Shown in pieces: positions 19,534 to 28,440 of a DNA stretch of 64,000 nucleotides; position 1 is the stretch's first letter; every line of letters begins with the position of its first letter. Location: NCBI RefSeq assembly GCF_016907795.1, contig NZ_JAFBCR010000001.1, forward strand, positions 682,001 through 746,000, read 5' to 3'. Source of the stretch: Kocuria palustris. Its GTDB lineage: Bacteria; Actinomycetota; Actinomycetes; Actinomycetales; Micrococcaceae. The notes beneath the pieces were generated by a model, which was given only the letters and a program-made list of their open reading frames with translations, did not search any database and was not told the origin of the DNA. The position numbers and the translations under genes are program-made.

Positions 19534-20172
19534 TCAGTCACCGGTGCTGGCAGGGCCCCGCGGGGCGCGCCCTCGCGACAGGGCCACGGCATCGCGCATG
19601 CACCGGCGTGCGCGCGCAGTGTCCCCCGAGGCGCTGTAGGCCAGGCCGAGCCGGTACCAGCTTCGCCAGTCCCCGGGCGCGGCTTCGGCCTCCTGCGCCC
19701 AGCGCTCGAAGTCCTCGTCTGCGGCCTCGCTCACGATCCGCCCGCTGGGGCGCCGCGGCAGGTCCTCGGGCAGTCCGCCCTCCGCCTCCAGACGACGGCC
19801 GAGGCCCTCGAGCCGGGAGCCGAAGACGACCTCGCGGACCAGCGCCCACACGCCGAGCACGGGCAGGACGATCATCCCGACGGCGAACAGCTTGGAGACC
19901 AGCACGTCCGAGCTCAGCAGGATCCACGCCCGCTGCAGGCTCAGCCCCAGATAGAGGGCCAGCAGCGCTGCCATGATCGCGGCCAGCGCCTTGCCCTTGG
20001 CGCGGGCCTCGAGCAGCGTGAACACGCCCGCGAAGGCCACGACCACCAGGATCCAGACCTTGGACGCGCTCGGCAGCGGGAGCAGCAGCAGGGTCAGCAG
20101 CGCTGCGGCGAGCACCACCCAGCCCAGCCGCCGCAGCGGACTGAGCGACTGCCGGACGTCCTCAGCGCTCAC
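19534..20172 (-). CDS. membrane protein with C-terminal TPR-like helix pair, between dapB and dapA
   Basis: The 212-residue product starts at a GTG that overlaps the dapB stop by 4 nt (GTGA). Three to four hydrophobic segments occupy residues about 17-110 (GWVVLAAALLTLLLLPLP; VWILVVVAFAGVFTLLEA; AIMAALLALYLGLSL; FAVGMIVLPVLGVWALV). A soluble C-terminus follows, with WRSWYRLGLAYSASGDTARARRCM, which looks like one tetratricopeptide unit. I do not recognise a function. Translational coupling to dapB suggests constitutive coexpression with lysine/DAP genes, but no role in that pathway is implied. Confidence 0.8.
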   Translation of the reverse strand: MSAEDVRQSLSPLRRLGWVVLAAALLTLLLLPLPSASKVWILVVVAFAGVFTLLEARAKGKALAAIMAALLALYLGLSLQRAWILLSSDVLVSKLFAVGMIVLPVLGVWALVREVVFGSRLEGLGRRLEAEGGLPEDLPRRPSGRIVSEAADEDFERWAQEAEAAPGDWRSWYRLGLAYSASGDTARARRCMRDAVALSRGRAPRGPASTGD

Positions 20173-20939
20173 GCTTCCAGGTCCAGGTAGCCGTCGAGCC
20201 CGTGGGTCAGCCCCGGGCGCTGCCCGACGGTGCGCACGCCCAGCAGCACGCCGGACATGAAGGACACGCGGTCGAACGAGTCGTGGCGGATGCTCAGCTG
20301 CTCCCCCACGGAGCCCAGCAGCGTCTCCTGGTGCGCGACCAGTCCGCGCAGGCGCACCGAGTGGACGTGGATGCCGTCCACGACTCCCCCGCGAGCGCCC
20401 GTGGGATCGGTCTGGGTGGCATCCGGGGAGACGGGCACACCGGCCTCCTCCCGCTCGGCGGCCATCAGCGCGGCCGTCCTGGCGGCGGTGCCAGAGGGGG
20501 CGTCGACCTTGTCCGGGTGATGCAGCTCCACGATCTCGGCCGATTCGAAGAACCTGGCGGCCTGGGCCGAGAAGCGCATGGCCAGCACCGCGCCGATCGA
20601 GAAGTTCGGGGCGATCAGCACCCCCACCTCCGGGTGCTCGCCGAGAAGCTGCTCCAGGCGGGCCAGCTTCTCGTCGTCCCATCCGGTCGTGCCCACGACG
20701 CAGTGGATGCCGTGCTCCACGCCGAAGCGGACGTTGTCCTCGGAGGCCGCGGGCACCGTCAGGTCGATGAGGACCTCCGCCTGCGCCTCCACGAGCTTCT
20801 GCAGGCTGTCGCTGTGATCGAGGGCCGCCACGAGGTCCAGCCCCTCGGCGGCCTCGACGGCCCTGACGGCCTCCGAGCCCATGCGCCCGTGGGCGCCCAG
20901 GACGGCCACGCGCAGTCCGCTCGCGGTGTTCTCGCTCAT
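20169..20939 (-). CDS. dapB: 4-hydroxy-tetrahydrodipicolinate reductase
   Basis: DapB reduces the DapA product with NAD(P)H. The 256-residue protein has the Rossmann glycine motif VAVLGAHGRMGSE near the N-terminus and the substrate motif ELHHPDKVDAPSGTA. The catalytic HH pair and the lysine are intact. The ATG at 20939 is preceded by AAGGAG at 6 nt. It starts the dapB - membrane protein - dapA run, downstream of the M16 peptidase gene. Confidence 0.96.
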   Translation of the reverse strand: MSENTASGLRVAVLGAHGRMGSEAVRAVEAAEGLDLVAALDHSDSLQKLVEAQAEVLIDLTVPAASEDNVRFGVEHGIHCVVGTTGWDDEKLARLEQLLGEHPEVGVLIAPNFSIGAVLAMRFSAQAARFFESAEIVELHHPDKVDAPSGTAARTAALMAAEREEAGVPVSPDATQTDPTGARGGVVDGIHVHSVRLRGLVAHQETLLGSVGEQLSIRHDSFDRVSFMSGVLLGVRTVGQRPGLTHGLDGYLDLEA

Positions 20940-21024
20940 GCTGTGCTCCTTCGCTGCTCCGCCGATCGGCGGCTCGAATGATGATCGTCCCGCGTGCCGT
21001 GCGGGCGGGCGCCTGCCCGGGGGC

Positions 21025-22371
21025 TCACTGCCCGTCGGGGGGCTGCACGACCTGCACGACGGCGGGGCCCTCCGCGAGCTCGGCGGCCAGGCGCTGGACG
21101 TCCTGCGCGGTCACGGAGCGGACCCGGTTCATGGTCTCCTCGAGGTCCACGAACTCGCCGATGCCCAGCTCTGCCGAGCCCAGGCGGCTCATGCGCGAAC
21201 CGGAGTCCTCCAGCGCCATGACGGTCCCGCCGGCCAGCTGCCCGACGACCTTGGCCAGCTCGCGCTCCCCCGGGCCGTCGGCGGCCAGCTCCTGGAGCTG
21301 GGCCTGCATCAGCTCCAGCACCTCGTCGGTGCGCGCGGGCGCGCAGCCGGCGTACATCCCGAAGTATCCCGCATCCGAGTAGGAGCCGGAGAAGGAGAAC
21401 GTGCTGTAGGCCAGCCCGCGCTTCTCCCGGATCTCCTGGAACAGCCGCGAGGACATGCCCCCACCCAGCGCGGCGTTGAGCACGGTCATGACGTAGCGGC
21501 GCTCGTCGCCGGCGACCAGGCCGGGGCGCCCGATCACCACATTGGTCTGCTCGACCGGGCGGTGCAGCAGGTGACGGCCCCACTCGGGGCTCAGCTGTGC
21601 CAGGCCGTCGGGCTGCCCCGAACGACGGGCCCGCGGACTGCCGGGAGCCTCGGGGTCCCAGCCGGCGCGGGCCAGGCGCTCGCGCACCTCCTCGACCACG
21701 CGGTCGTGATCCAGGCCGCCGGCGGCGGTGACCACGAGGTTCTCCGGGCGGTAGTGCTCCTGCCAGTGCTCGAGCACGCGCTGGCGGGCCACCCCGGTGA
21801 TCTCCTCGGGCGTGCCCCCGATGGGGCGCGAAAGCGGGTTGCCGTGCAGAACGTGCTCGACGAAGTGCTCGAAGGCCACGTCCGTGGGGTCGTCCTGGTC
21901 CATGGCCAGCTCCTCGAGGATGACCCCGCGCTCGCGCTCGAGCTCATCGGTCTCCAGCAGCGGCGCGGTGACCATGTCCGCGAGGACGTCGATCGCCATG
22001 GGCAGGTCCTCGGAGAGCACCCGCGCGTAGTAGCACGTGGACTCCTTGGCCGTGGCGGCGTTCGACTCGCCGCCGACCTCGTCGAAGGCCTCTGCGATCT
22101 GCAGCGCGCTGCGCCGGGCGGTCCCCTTGAACAGCAGGTGCTCGAGGAAGTGCGTGGAGCCCAGGTGACCGGGCTGCTCGTCGCGCGAGCCCACCCCCAC
22201 CCAGAAGCCCACGGAGGAAGAGAGCAGCCCAGGCATGGACTCGGTGAGGATCCGCACGCCGTTGGGCAGGACGGTGCGGCGCACGGCGGCACCGCCGTCG
22301 CCGGACCAGACCAGCTCGGGCGAGTGCGTACCGGCGGGGTCCTGCGGGCGCAGCTCCAGCGCATACGACAT
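21025..22371 (-). CDS. M16-family zinc metallopeptidase (PepR/YmxG-like)
   Basis: The 448-residue protein has the inverted zinc motif HFLEH (His74, Glu77, His78) and a downstream ERGVILEEL segment that supplies the third ligand, followed by the non-catalytic second half. In actinobacteria this pitrilysin-family peptidase almost always follows pnp; its substrate is not established. Here an MFS gene separates it from pnp. The ATG at 22371 has CAGGAG 12 nt upstream, a long spacing. Confidence 0.92.
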   Translation of the reverse strand: MSYALELRPQDPAGTHSPELVWSGDGGAAVRRTVLPNGVRILTESMPGLLSSSVGFWVGVGSRDEQPGHLGSTHFLEHLLFKGTARRSALQIAEAFDEVGGESNAATAKESTCYYARVLSEDLPMAIDVLADMVTAPLLETDELERERGVILEELAMDQDDPTDVAFEHFVEHVLHGNPLSRPIGGTPEEITGVARQRVLEHWQEHYRPENLVVTAAGGLDHDRVVEEVRERLARAGWDPEAPGSPRARRSGQPDGLAQLSPEWGRHLLHRPVEQTNVVIGRPGLVAGDERRYVMTVLNAALGGGMSSRLFQEIREKRGLAYSTFSFSGSYSDAGYFGMYAGCAPARTDEVLELMQAQLQELAADGPGERELAKVVGQLAGGTVMALEDSGSRMSRLGSAELGIGEFVDLEETMNRVRSVTAQDVQRLAAELAEGPAVVQVVQPPDGQ

Positions 22372-22485
22372 GTGGGGGCTCGACTCCTGACGGCGATGAG
22401 GGATGGCCCCGGGGGCCGCAGCCGCGGCTCCTCTCGGGAACCCGTCGAGTCTAGAACCAGGCTCTCGGGGCGGCCAACTGCCGGC

Positions 22486-24024
22486 TCAGCCCTCGATCTC
22501 GGTCCGGGACCCCGATCTGGGGGCCCGGATGAACAGGGAGAGCACCAGGGCGATGCCCACCAGCCCGGCGCTGGTGAGGAAGGCCGAGTTCGCCCCGTCC
22601 GCCAGGGCCGTGGTCTCCGCGGCGCCTGCATCCCGGGCGCCGTCGGAGACCACGCTGTAGATCGCGATCATGACTGCCGTTCCGGCCGCGGCCGCCAGCT
22701 GCTGGCCTGTGTTGAGGATCGCGGATCCGTGGCCGTAGAGCTCCCTCGGCAGCGAGCCCAGGGCCGTGGTCATCAGCGGGGAGAACAGCGCCGCCAGCCC
22801 GATCGAGAACACGACGTGGATGGCGATGATCTCCGCCACCGCGGTGGACTCGTCGACCGTGGACAGCCAGACCAGGGAGCCGACCTCGATGACCAGGCCG
22901 GGGATGATCAGCGGACGGGGGCCCACGCGATCGAAGAGCCGCCCTGCCAGCGGGGAGACGACGGCCTCGACCAGGCCTCCGGGCATCAGCGCGAGCCCCG
23001 CCACCAGGGCCGTGGCCAGCAGGGAGCCCTGCAGATAGAGAGGAAGCGTGTTCATCACGCCGAGCATCGCCCCGAAGAGGATCAGCAGCACGATGATCGG
23101 CAGGGTGAATCCGCGCACGGCCAGCGGCCGCAGGTCCAGCAGGACCTCTCCGGTCCGGGCCCGGCGGATCTGCCGAAGCGCGAACAGCACCAGCGCCACG
23201 GCCCCGACGCCCGTCACGCTCAGCGCGACGACCGCGGCCGAGCCGCCGGCGAGGATCTGCCCGATCGAGCTCAGGCCGTAGATCAGGCCCCCGAAGGCCA
23301 GGACGGAGAGCACCACGGAGACCACGTCCAGCGGTAGACGGCGCGGGGCCCCCACATTGCGCAGCCTGGCCAGGCCCAGCAGGCCCGAGGCGGCCACCAG
23401 CGGGACCATCACCCAGAAGATCGCGTGCCAGGAGGCAGCCGAGAGCACGGCTCCGGCCACTGTGGGCCCCAGGGCCGGACCCACGGCCATGACGACGGCG
23501 ATCAGACCCATCACGGTCCCTCGCCGCTCGGCGGCCACCAGGGTCATGGTCACCGCCATCATCAGGGGCAGCACCACGGCCGTGCCCGCGCCCTGGAAGA
23601 GCCGGCCGAGCAGCAGGACCCCGAACCACGGCGCCAGCGCGGCCAGCAGGGTGCCGAGCAGGAACGCGGCGACGGCGACGATGAAGACCGCCCGGGTCGA
23701 GAACCGCTCGAGCATCCAGCCCGTGGTGGGCATGACGACGGCCATCGTCAGCATGAAGCCGGTGAGCAGCCACTGGGCGGTGGCCGCGGAGACGTGGAAC
23801 TCGCCCATGATCGCCGGCAGGGCCACGGCCACCGTGGTCTCGTTGAGCATCATCACGAAGGCGGTGGACAGCAGGACGACGAGGACGCCCGCCACGGAGG
23901 CCGATTCCGCCGCGCCGCTGGCCCCGTCCTGAGGCGGACGGCTGTCTGAGGTGTGTGCGGACAAGGCATTCGCTTTCACGTGCGGAAGGCGCCGACAAGG
24001 GGAGACGGCCCGTTGCCTCAGCAT
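22486..24024 (-). CDS. DHA2-family MFS multidrug/efflux transporter (14-TMS type)
   Basis: The product is very hydrophobic, with 14 predicted spans and the DHA2 motif C-like segment GLIAVVMAVGPALGPTVAGAV. The first span carries LNETTVAVALPAIM, typical of EmrB/QacA drug:H+ antiporters. The start is uncertain: the ATG at 24024 has GAGG 8 nt upstream (512 residues), the GTG at 23979 has no ribosome-binding site (497 residues), and a TTG lies at 23964. It is bounded upstream by the pnp terminator. It is an accessory gene inserted in the otherwise conserved pnp-pepR pair. The substrate is unknown. Confidence 0.88.
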   Translation of the reverse strand: MLRQRAVSPCRRLPHVKANALSAHTSDSRPPQDGASGAAESASVAGVLVVLLSTAFVMMLNETTVAVALPAIMGEFHVSAATAQWLLTGFMLTMAVVMPTTGWMLERFSTRAVFIVAVAAFLLGTLLAALAPWFGVLLLGRLFQGAGTAVVLPLMMAVTMTLVAAERRGTVMGLIAVVMAVGPALGPTVAGAVLSAASWHAIFWVMVPLVAASGLLGLARLRNVGAPRRLPLDVVSVVLSVLAFGGLIYGLSSIGQILAGGSAAVVALSVTGVGAVALVLFALRQIRRARTGEVLLDLRPLAVRGFTLPIIVLLILFGAMLGVMNTLPLYLQGSLLATALVAGLALMPGGLVEAVVSPLAGRLFDRVGPRPLIIPGLVIEVGSLVWLSTVDESTAVAEIIAIHVVFSIGLAALFSPLMTTALGSLPRELYGHGSAILNTGQQLAAAAGTAVMIAIYSVVSDGARDAGAAETTALADGANSAFLTSAGLVGIALVLSLFIRAPRSGSRTEIEG

Positions 24025-24106
24025 CAGGCCCGCCTCGACCGTACCCCGGATCCCGTGTCCGCACGCCACCCGGAGACATGCCTCCCGCGAGGGGCTCAGA
24101 CGGGTC

Positions 24107-24137
24107 GGGCCCCGCATCCACGGCGGATGCGGGGCCC
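24107..24137 (-). terminator. hairpin downstream of pnp
   Basis: Perfect 13-bp arms GGGCCCCGCATCC / GGATGCGGGGCCC with a 5-nt loop, about 39 nt past the pnp stop. It isolates pnp from the MFS gene. Confidence 0.8.
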
Positions 24138-24175
24138 GGGGCCTCGTGCGGCTCAGGTGCGAGCCGGTGGAGGGA

Positions 24176-26437
24176 TCACTCGGCGGCGGAGTCCTCGTCC
24201 GCCTCAGCGGCGTCGTCGTCGGCCACGACCGGCGAGAGCGAGAGCTTGCCGCGGTCATCGACCTTGGTGATCTCGACCTGGACCTGCTGGCCCACGCCCA
24301 CGACGTCCTCGACGTCGTTGACGCGCTTGCCGTCGTTGAGCTTGCGCAGCTCGGTGACGTGCAGGAGGCCGTCGCGGCCCGGGGTCAGCGAGACGAAGGC
24401 GCCGAAGGTCGTGGTCTTCACGACCGTGCCCAGGTAGCGCTCCCCCACCTCGGGGACCTGCGGATTGGCGATCGCGTTGATAGCCGAGCGCGCGGCCTCG
24501 GCCGAGGGGCCGTCCACGGCGCCGATGAACACGGTGCCGTCGTCCTCGATGGAGATGTCCGCGCCGGTGTCCTCCTGGATCTGGTTGATCATCTTGCCCT
24601 TGGGGCCGATGACCTCGCCGATCTTGGAGACGGGCACGTTGACCGTGATGATCCGCGGGGCGTACTCGGACATCTCGTCCGGTGCATCGATCGCGGAGGC
24701 GATCACGTTGAGGATGGCCAGGCGGGCATCGCGGGCCTGGGCCAGGGCGGCGCCCAGAACCTCGGCATCGATGCCGTCGAGCTTGGTGTCCAGCTGGATG
24801 GCCGTGACGAACTCGGAGGTGCCGGCGACCTTGAAGTCCATGTCGCCGAGCGCGTCCTCCGCGCCCAGGATGTCGGTCAGCGCGACGCTGGCCGGCTTGC
24901 CGTCGACCTCGCCGGTGATCAGGCCCATGGCGATGCCGGCCACCGGGGCGCGCAGCGGCACGCCGGCGTTGAGCAACGACAGGGTCGAGGCGCAGACCGA
25001 GCCCATGGAGGTCGAGCCGTTGGAGCTCAGGGCCTCGGAGACCTGGCGGATCGCGTAGGGGAACTCCTCGCGCGACGGGATCACGGGGGCCAGTGCGCGC
25101 TCGGCCAGAGCGCCGTGGCCGATCTCGCGGCGCTTGGGCGAGCCCACGCGGCCGGTCTCGCCGGTGGAGTACGGCGGGAAGTTGTAGTGGTGCATGTAGC
25201 GCTTGGACTTCACCGGCGACAGCGAGTCGATCTGCTGCTCGAGCTTGAGCATGTTCAGCGTGGTGACGCCCATGATCTGGGTCTCGCCGCGCTGGAAGAT
25301 CGCCGAGCCATGCACGCGCGGCAGGATCTCCACCATGGCGGTCAGCTCGCGGATGTCGCGGGGGCCGCGGCCGTCGATGCGCACGTTCTCGGAGAGCACG
25401 CGCTGGCGCACGGTGTGCTTGGTCAGGGCCTGGTAGGCGTCGTTGACCTCGTCGGCGCGCTCGGCGAAGGGCTTGCCCTCACCGGTCAGCTCCTCCAGGA
25501 CGGACTGGTGCAGGGCGTCGGTGGCGTCCTCGCGCTCCTGCTTGCCGGCGATCGAGTAGGCCTCCACCAGGCGCTGGCCCACGGCGTCCTTGACGGCCTG
25601 GGCGACGTCGTCGCCGTGGCCGCCGAAGCGCGGCAGCTCCATCTCGGGCTTGCCGGCGCGGGCCTTGAGGTCCGACTGGGCCTGGCACAGGGCCTTGATG
25701 AAGGGCTTTGCGGCGTCGAGGCCCTCGGCCACGATCTCCTCGGTGGGCGCCACAGCGCCCTGGCCCTTGATGAGCTCCCACGAGCGGTCGGTGGCTTCGG
25801 CCTCGACCATCATGATCGCGATGTCCTCGGTGCCATCGGCCTTGGTGACCACGCGGCCGGCCACGGCCATGTCGAACACGGCGTTCTCGAGCTGGGAGTG
25901 CTTGGGGAAGCAGACCCACTGGTGGGTGCCGTCGGCCTCGGCCATCAGGGCCAGGCGCACGCCGCCGACCGGGCCGCCGAAGGGCAGGCCGGACAGGGTC
26001 GTGGACATCGACGCGGCGTTGATCGCGATGGTGTTGTAGATCTCGTCGGGGTCGATCGCCAGCACAGTCACGACGACCTGGACCTCGTTGCGGATGCCCT
26101 TCTGGAAGGCGGGGCGCAGCGGGCGGTCGATCAGGCGGCAGGCCAGCACGGCGTCGGTCGAGGGACGGCCCTCGCGGCGGAAGAACGAGCCGGGGATGCG
26201 TCCGTCGGCGTACATGCGCTCTTCCACGTCCACGGTCAGCGGGAAGAAGTCGAAGCCCTCGCGGGGCTTCTTGCCCACCGCGGTGGTGGACAGCAGGGTG
26301 GTGTCATCGTCGATGGACACCAGGGTGGAGCCGGCTGCCTGCTGCGCGAGCAGACCGGTCTCGAAGCGCACGACGCGCTGGCCGTAGCGGCCGTTGTCGA
26401 TGACGGCTTCGGCGGACTGGATCTCGGGACCCTCCAA
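24176..26437 (-). CDS. pnp: polyribonucleotide nucleotidyltransferase (PNPase)
   Basis: PNPase degrades RNA 3'-5' phosphorolytically and can also add tails. The 753-residue product has two RNase PH domains, an alpha-helical linker, a KH domain (about 595-640, [17 protein letters not shown]) and an S1 domain (about 660-725). I place the start at the TTG at 26437, just after GGAAGGTGG; no ATG or GTG lies near the conserved N-terminus. The acidic tail is short. A long hairpin in its leader is described separately. Confidence 0.95.
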   Translation of the reverse strand: MEGPEIQSAEAVIDNGRYGQRVVRFETGLLAQQAAGSTLVSIDDDTTLLSTTAVGKKPREGFDFFPLTVDVEERMYADGRIPGSFFRREGRPSTDAVLACRLIDRPLRPAFQKGIRNEVQVVVTVLAIDPDEIYNTIAINAASMSTTLSGLPFGGPVGGVRLALMAEADGTHQWVCFPKHSQLENAVFDMAVAGRVVTKADGTEDIAIMMVEAEATDRSWELIKGQGAVAPTEEIVAEGLDAAKPFIKALCQAQSDLKARAGKPEMELPRFGGHGDDVAQAVKDAVGQRLVEAYSIAGKQEREDATDALHQSVLEELTGEGKPFAERADEVNDAYQALTKHTVRQRVLSENVRIDGRGPRDIRELTAMVEILPRVHGSAIFQRGETQIMGVTTLNMLKLEQQIDSLSPVKSKRYMHHYNFPPYSTGETGRVGSPKRREIGHGALAERALAPVIPSREEFPYAIRQVSEALSSNGSTSMGSVCASTLSLLNAGVPLRAPVAGIAMGLITGEVDGKPASVALTDILGAEDALGDMDFKVAGTSEFVTAIQLDTKLDGIDAEVLGAALAQARDARLAILNVIASAIDAPDEMSEYAPRIITVNVPVSKIGEVIGPKGKMINQIQEDTGADISIEDDGTVFIGAVDGPSAEAARSAINAIANPQVPEVGERYLGTVVKTTTFGAFVSLTPGRDGLLHVTELRKLNDGKRVNDVEDVVGVGQQVQVEITKVDDRGKLSLSPVVADDDAAEADEDSAAE

Positions 26438-26533
26438 GGGCCACCTTCCTTTCGTCGCGATCGTCTCCACGATCGGGGTGATCTGGCAGTGTCCGATCCG
26501 CCCCGCTCGCACGGCGCACGGTCTTCGATCGAA

Positions 26534-26574
26534 GTCCACGGCCGCGGCAGCGAGGCTGCGGGGATTCCGTGGAC
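26534..26574 (-). promoter_or_regulatory. hairpin in the pnp leader, possible RNase III processing site
   Basis: Arms GTCCACGG / CCGTGGAC (8 bp) flank a second GCAGC...GCTGC stem, about 100-140 nt upstream of the pnp start. RNase III cleavage of a leader stem followed by PNPase autocontrol is established for E. coli pnp, and the rpsO-pnp intergenic region is processed in Streptomyces. The role here is inferred from position. Confidence 0.45.
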
Positions 26575-26818
26575 CACTGTCGAGGACCGGGACGCGGGCG
26601 GCGTGCGGGCCGGATCGACGAGGACGGCTGGAGCCGTCCATCGCGGATGCCCTGCGGACCCATCCGTGGGCCCCGGGGCTTGTTCGTGCAGACCCAGCCT
26701 GACAGGTCCGCGACGCGCGGACCAGCATTGAGGGGCTGCGAGTGTTCGTCCGGACGCTCAGCCGGTGGGCGGGCGTCGGCGGCGGATGTGGCGGGATCCG
26801 CGCCCGTAGACTACGAGC

Positions 26819-26847
26819 GGGACCGCCGCGAGCTGCGTGGCGGCCCC
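26819..26847 (-). terminator. hairpin downstream of rpsO
   Basis: Nine-bp arms GGGGCCGCC / GGCGGTCCC on the minus strand, with one G·U pair that is a mismatch on the other strand. It begins 26 nt after the rpsO stop and may attenuate transcription into pnp. Confidence 0.65.
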
Positions 26848-26872
26848 GCCCGAGGCAAGGGTCAGAATGCGA

Positions 26873-27142
26873 TCAGCGGCGCAGGCCGAGACGCTGGATC
26901 AGCGAGCGGTAGCGCTCGATGTCCGTGTTCTGCAGGTAGGTCAGCATGCGACGACGGCGACCGACCATGGCCATGAGGCCGCGGCGGGTGTGGTGGTCGT
27001 GCTTGTGGGACTTGAGGTGCTCGGTCAGATCCGAGATCCGGCGAGTCAGGACCGCGACCTGGACCTCGGGCGAACCGGTGTCGCCCTCGTGGGTCGCGTA
27101 CTCCTCGATGATGGACTGCTTGACAGCTGCGTCGAGTGCCAT
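26873..27142 (-). CDS. rpsO: 30S ribosomal protein S15
   Basis: The 89-residue protein is full length: [30 protein letters not shown]..., with the rRNA-binding segment [18 protein letters not shown] and the C-terminal [22 protein letters not shown]15 nucleates assembly of the 30S platform. AAGGAG lies 7 nt before the ATG. The rpsO-pnp order is the conserved one. Confidence 0.98.
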   Translation of the reverse strand: MALDAAVKQSIIEEYATHEGDTGSPEVQVAVLTRRISDLTEHLKSHKHDHHTRRGLMAMVGRRRRMLTYLQNTDIERYRSLIQRLGLRR

Positions 27143-27410
27143 GTGTGAACTCCTTCGGGGTCCAGTGCCGTGCGTCCCGGCTGCGAAGGTGACCGCGCCG
27201 GGGCAGGAGCTCGCACGAGAGGATCGTACGGACTCAGGGGCCCGTCCGCCACGGACTGCAGGCGGACCGCCGATCATGGTAGCAGGCGCGCGGCACACGG
27301 GCTGTGAGCCGGACGATGTCCGGGGACAGTGCAAGACTGGAGGGCGAACCCCTCCGGGCCCGTTCCGCTGCGGCCCCGGCGCACCGTCCCGAGCAGTGAG
27401 GAGTGGGCCC

Positions 27411-28319
27411 ATGACCGAGTCCGCAGACAGCCGCGAGTCCGAGACCACGCAGATCGATCCGGCCCTGGCCGACCAGGTGGGCGTCTCCGAGCGCCGCCAC
27501 ACCCTCAACGACGGCCACCAGCTGCCGCAGATCGGCATGGGCACCTACCCCATGGACGACGCCGATGCCGAGGTCGGCGTCTACGAGGGCATCAACCGGG
27601 GCTTCCGCCTGATCGACACCGCCGTGAACTACGGCAACGAGATCGGCGTGGGCCGCGGCATCGCCCTGGCCGGGCTCCCCCGCGACGAGGTCTTCGTGAC
27701 CACCAAGATCCCCGGCCGCGATCAGGGCGACGAGGCCACGGTGCGCGCCAGCGTGGAGGGCTCGCTCGAGCGGCTGGGCCTGGACCGCCTGGACCTGCTG
27801 CTGATCCACTGGCCCAATCCCCAGCAGGACAAGTACGTGCAGACCTTCCGGACCATGCTCGCCCTGCGCGAGGAGGGCCTGGTCCGCTCGGTCGGCGTCT
27901 CCAACTTCACCCCGGCCCACGTGGATCGCCTGATCGCCGAGACCGGCGAGACCCCGGCGGTCAACCAGGTCGAGCTGCACCCGCAGTACCAGCAGGAGGC
28001 CCTGCGCGCCCACCACCACGACAAGCGGATCCTGGTGCAGGCCTGGTCGCCGCTGGGGCGCAAGACCGACATCCTCGACCACGAGTGGCTCGCCGAGATC
28101 GCCGGGCAGGTCAACCGCACCCCGGCCCAGGTCATCCTGCGCTGGGAGATCCAGTCCGCGGTGCTGCCGATCCCCAAGTCCTCGAACCCCAAGCGCATGG
28201 CCGAGAACCTAGACGTCTTCGGCTGGGAGCTCAGCGATCAGCAGATGGAGCGCATCCGCCTGCTGCACACCGGTCTCTCCGGCTCGGGCTTCGACCCGGA
28301 CGAGCACGAGGAGATGTGA
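27411..28319 (+). CDS. aldo/keto reductase
   Basis: The 302-residue TIM-barrel oxidoreductase carries the AKR tetrad: Asp and Tyr in [12 protein letters not shown], Lys in FVTTKIPG and His in LLIHWPNP. The NADPH-binding [17 protein letters not shown] segment is near the C-terminus. These enzymes reduce aldehydes and ketones; the physiological substrate is not evident, and 2,5-diketogluconate reductase-like is a generic possibility. GAGGAG precedes the ATG by 7 nt. It is a lone plus-strand gene between rpsO and ribF, closed by a shared bidirectional terminator. Confidence 0.93.
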   Translation: MTESADSRESETTQIDPALADQVGVSERRHTLNDGHQLPQIGMGTYPMDDADAEVGVYEGINRGFRLIDTAVNYGNEIGVGRGIALAGLPRDEVFVTTKIPGRDQGDEATVRASVEGSLERLGLDRLDLLLIHWPNPQQDKYVQTFRTMLALREEGLVRSVGVSNFTPAHVDRLIAETGETPAVNQVELHPQYQQEALRAHHHDKRILVQAWSPLGRKTDILDHEWLAEIAGQVNRTPAQVILRWEIQSAVLPIPKSSNPKRMAENLDVFGWELSDQQMERIRLLHTGLSGSGFDPDEHEEM

Positions 28320-28351
28320 GTCGGGCGCGCTGACCGCGCGCTCCGCCTGAT

Positions 28352-28395
28352 GGACTGAGGGCCGCCCGGGGACTCCCCCGGGCGGCCCTCAGTCC
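28352..28395. terminator. bidirectional terminator between the aldo/keto reductase gene and ribF
   Basis: A perfect 20-bp inverted repeat (28352-28371 with 28376-28395) around a 4-nt loop, 32 nt after the AKR stop and 45 nt after the ribF stop on the other strand. Confidence 0.9.
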
Positions 28396-28440
28396 GTCTC
28401 TGCCTCTGGTCGTTCAGTCGGCGGCGCCTGCAGCGCGCCG

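Larger units (their letters stand above)
26438..26872 (-). other. rpsO-pnp intergenic region (435 bp, no gene)
   Basis: It holds the rpsO terminator hairpin (26819-26847), a -10-like TAGTCT just below it, and the pnp leader hairpin (26534-26574). No open frame with plausible codon use was found on either strand. Confidence 0.6.

Noticed and set aside
20881-26731. Two very long plus-strand open frames
   Set aside because: They run antisense to pepR, the MFS gene and pnp, each of which has clear motifs and a start signal.
27234-28082. Minus-strand open frame opposite the aldo/keto reductase
   Set aside because: Val/His/Asp/Gly-rich shadow; the plus-strand gene has the full catalytic tetrad and a good ribosome-binding site.
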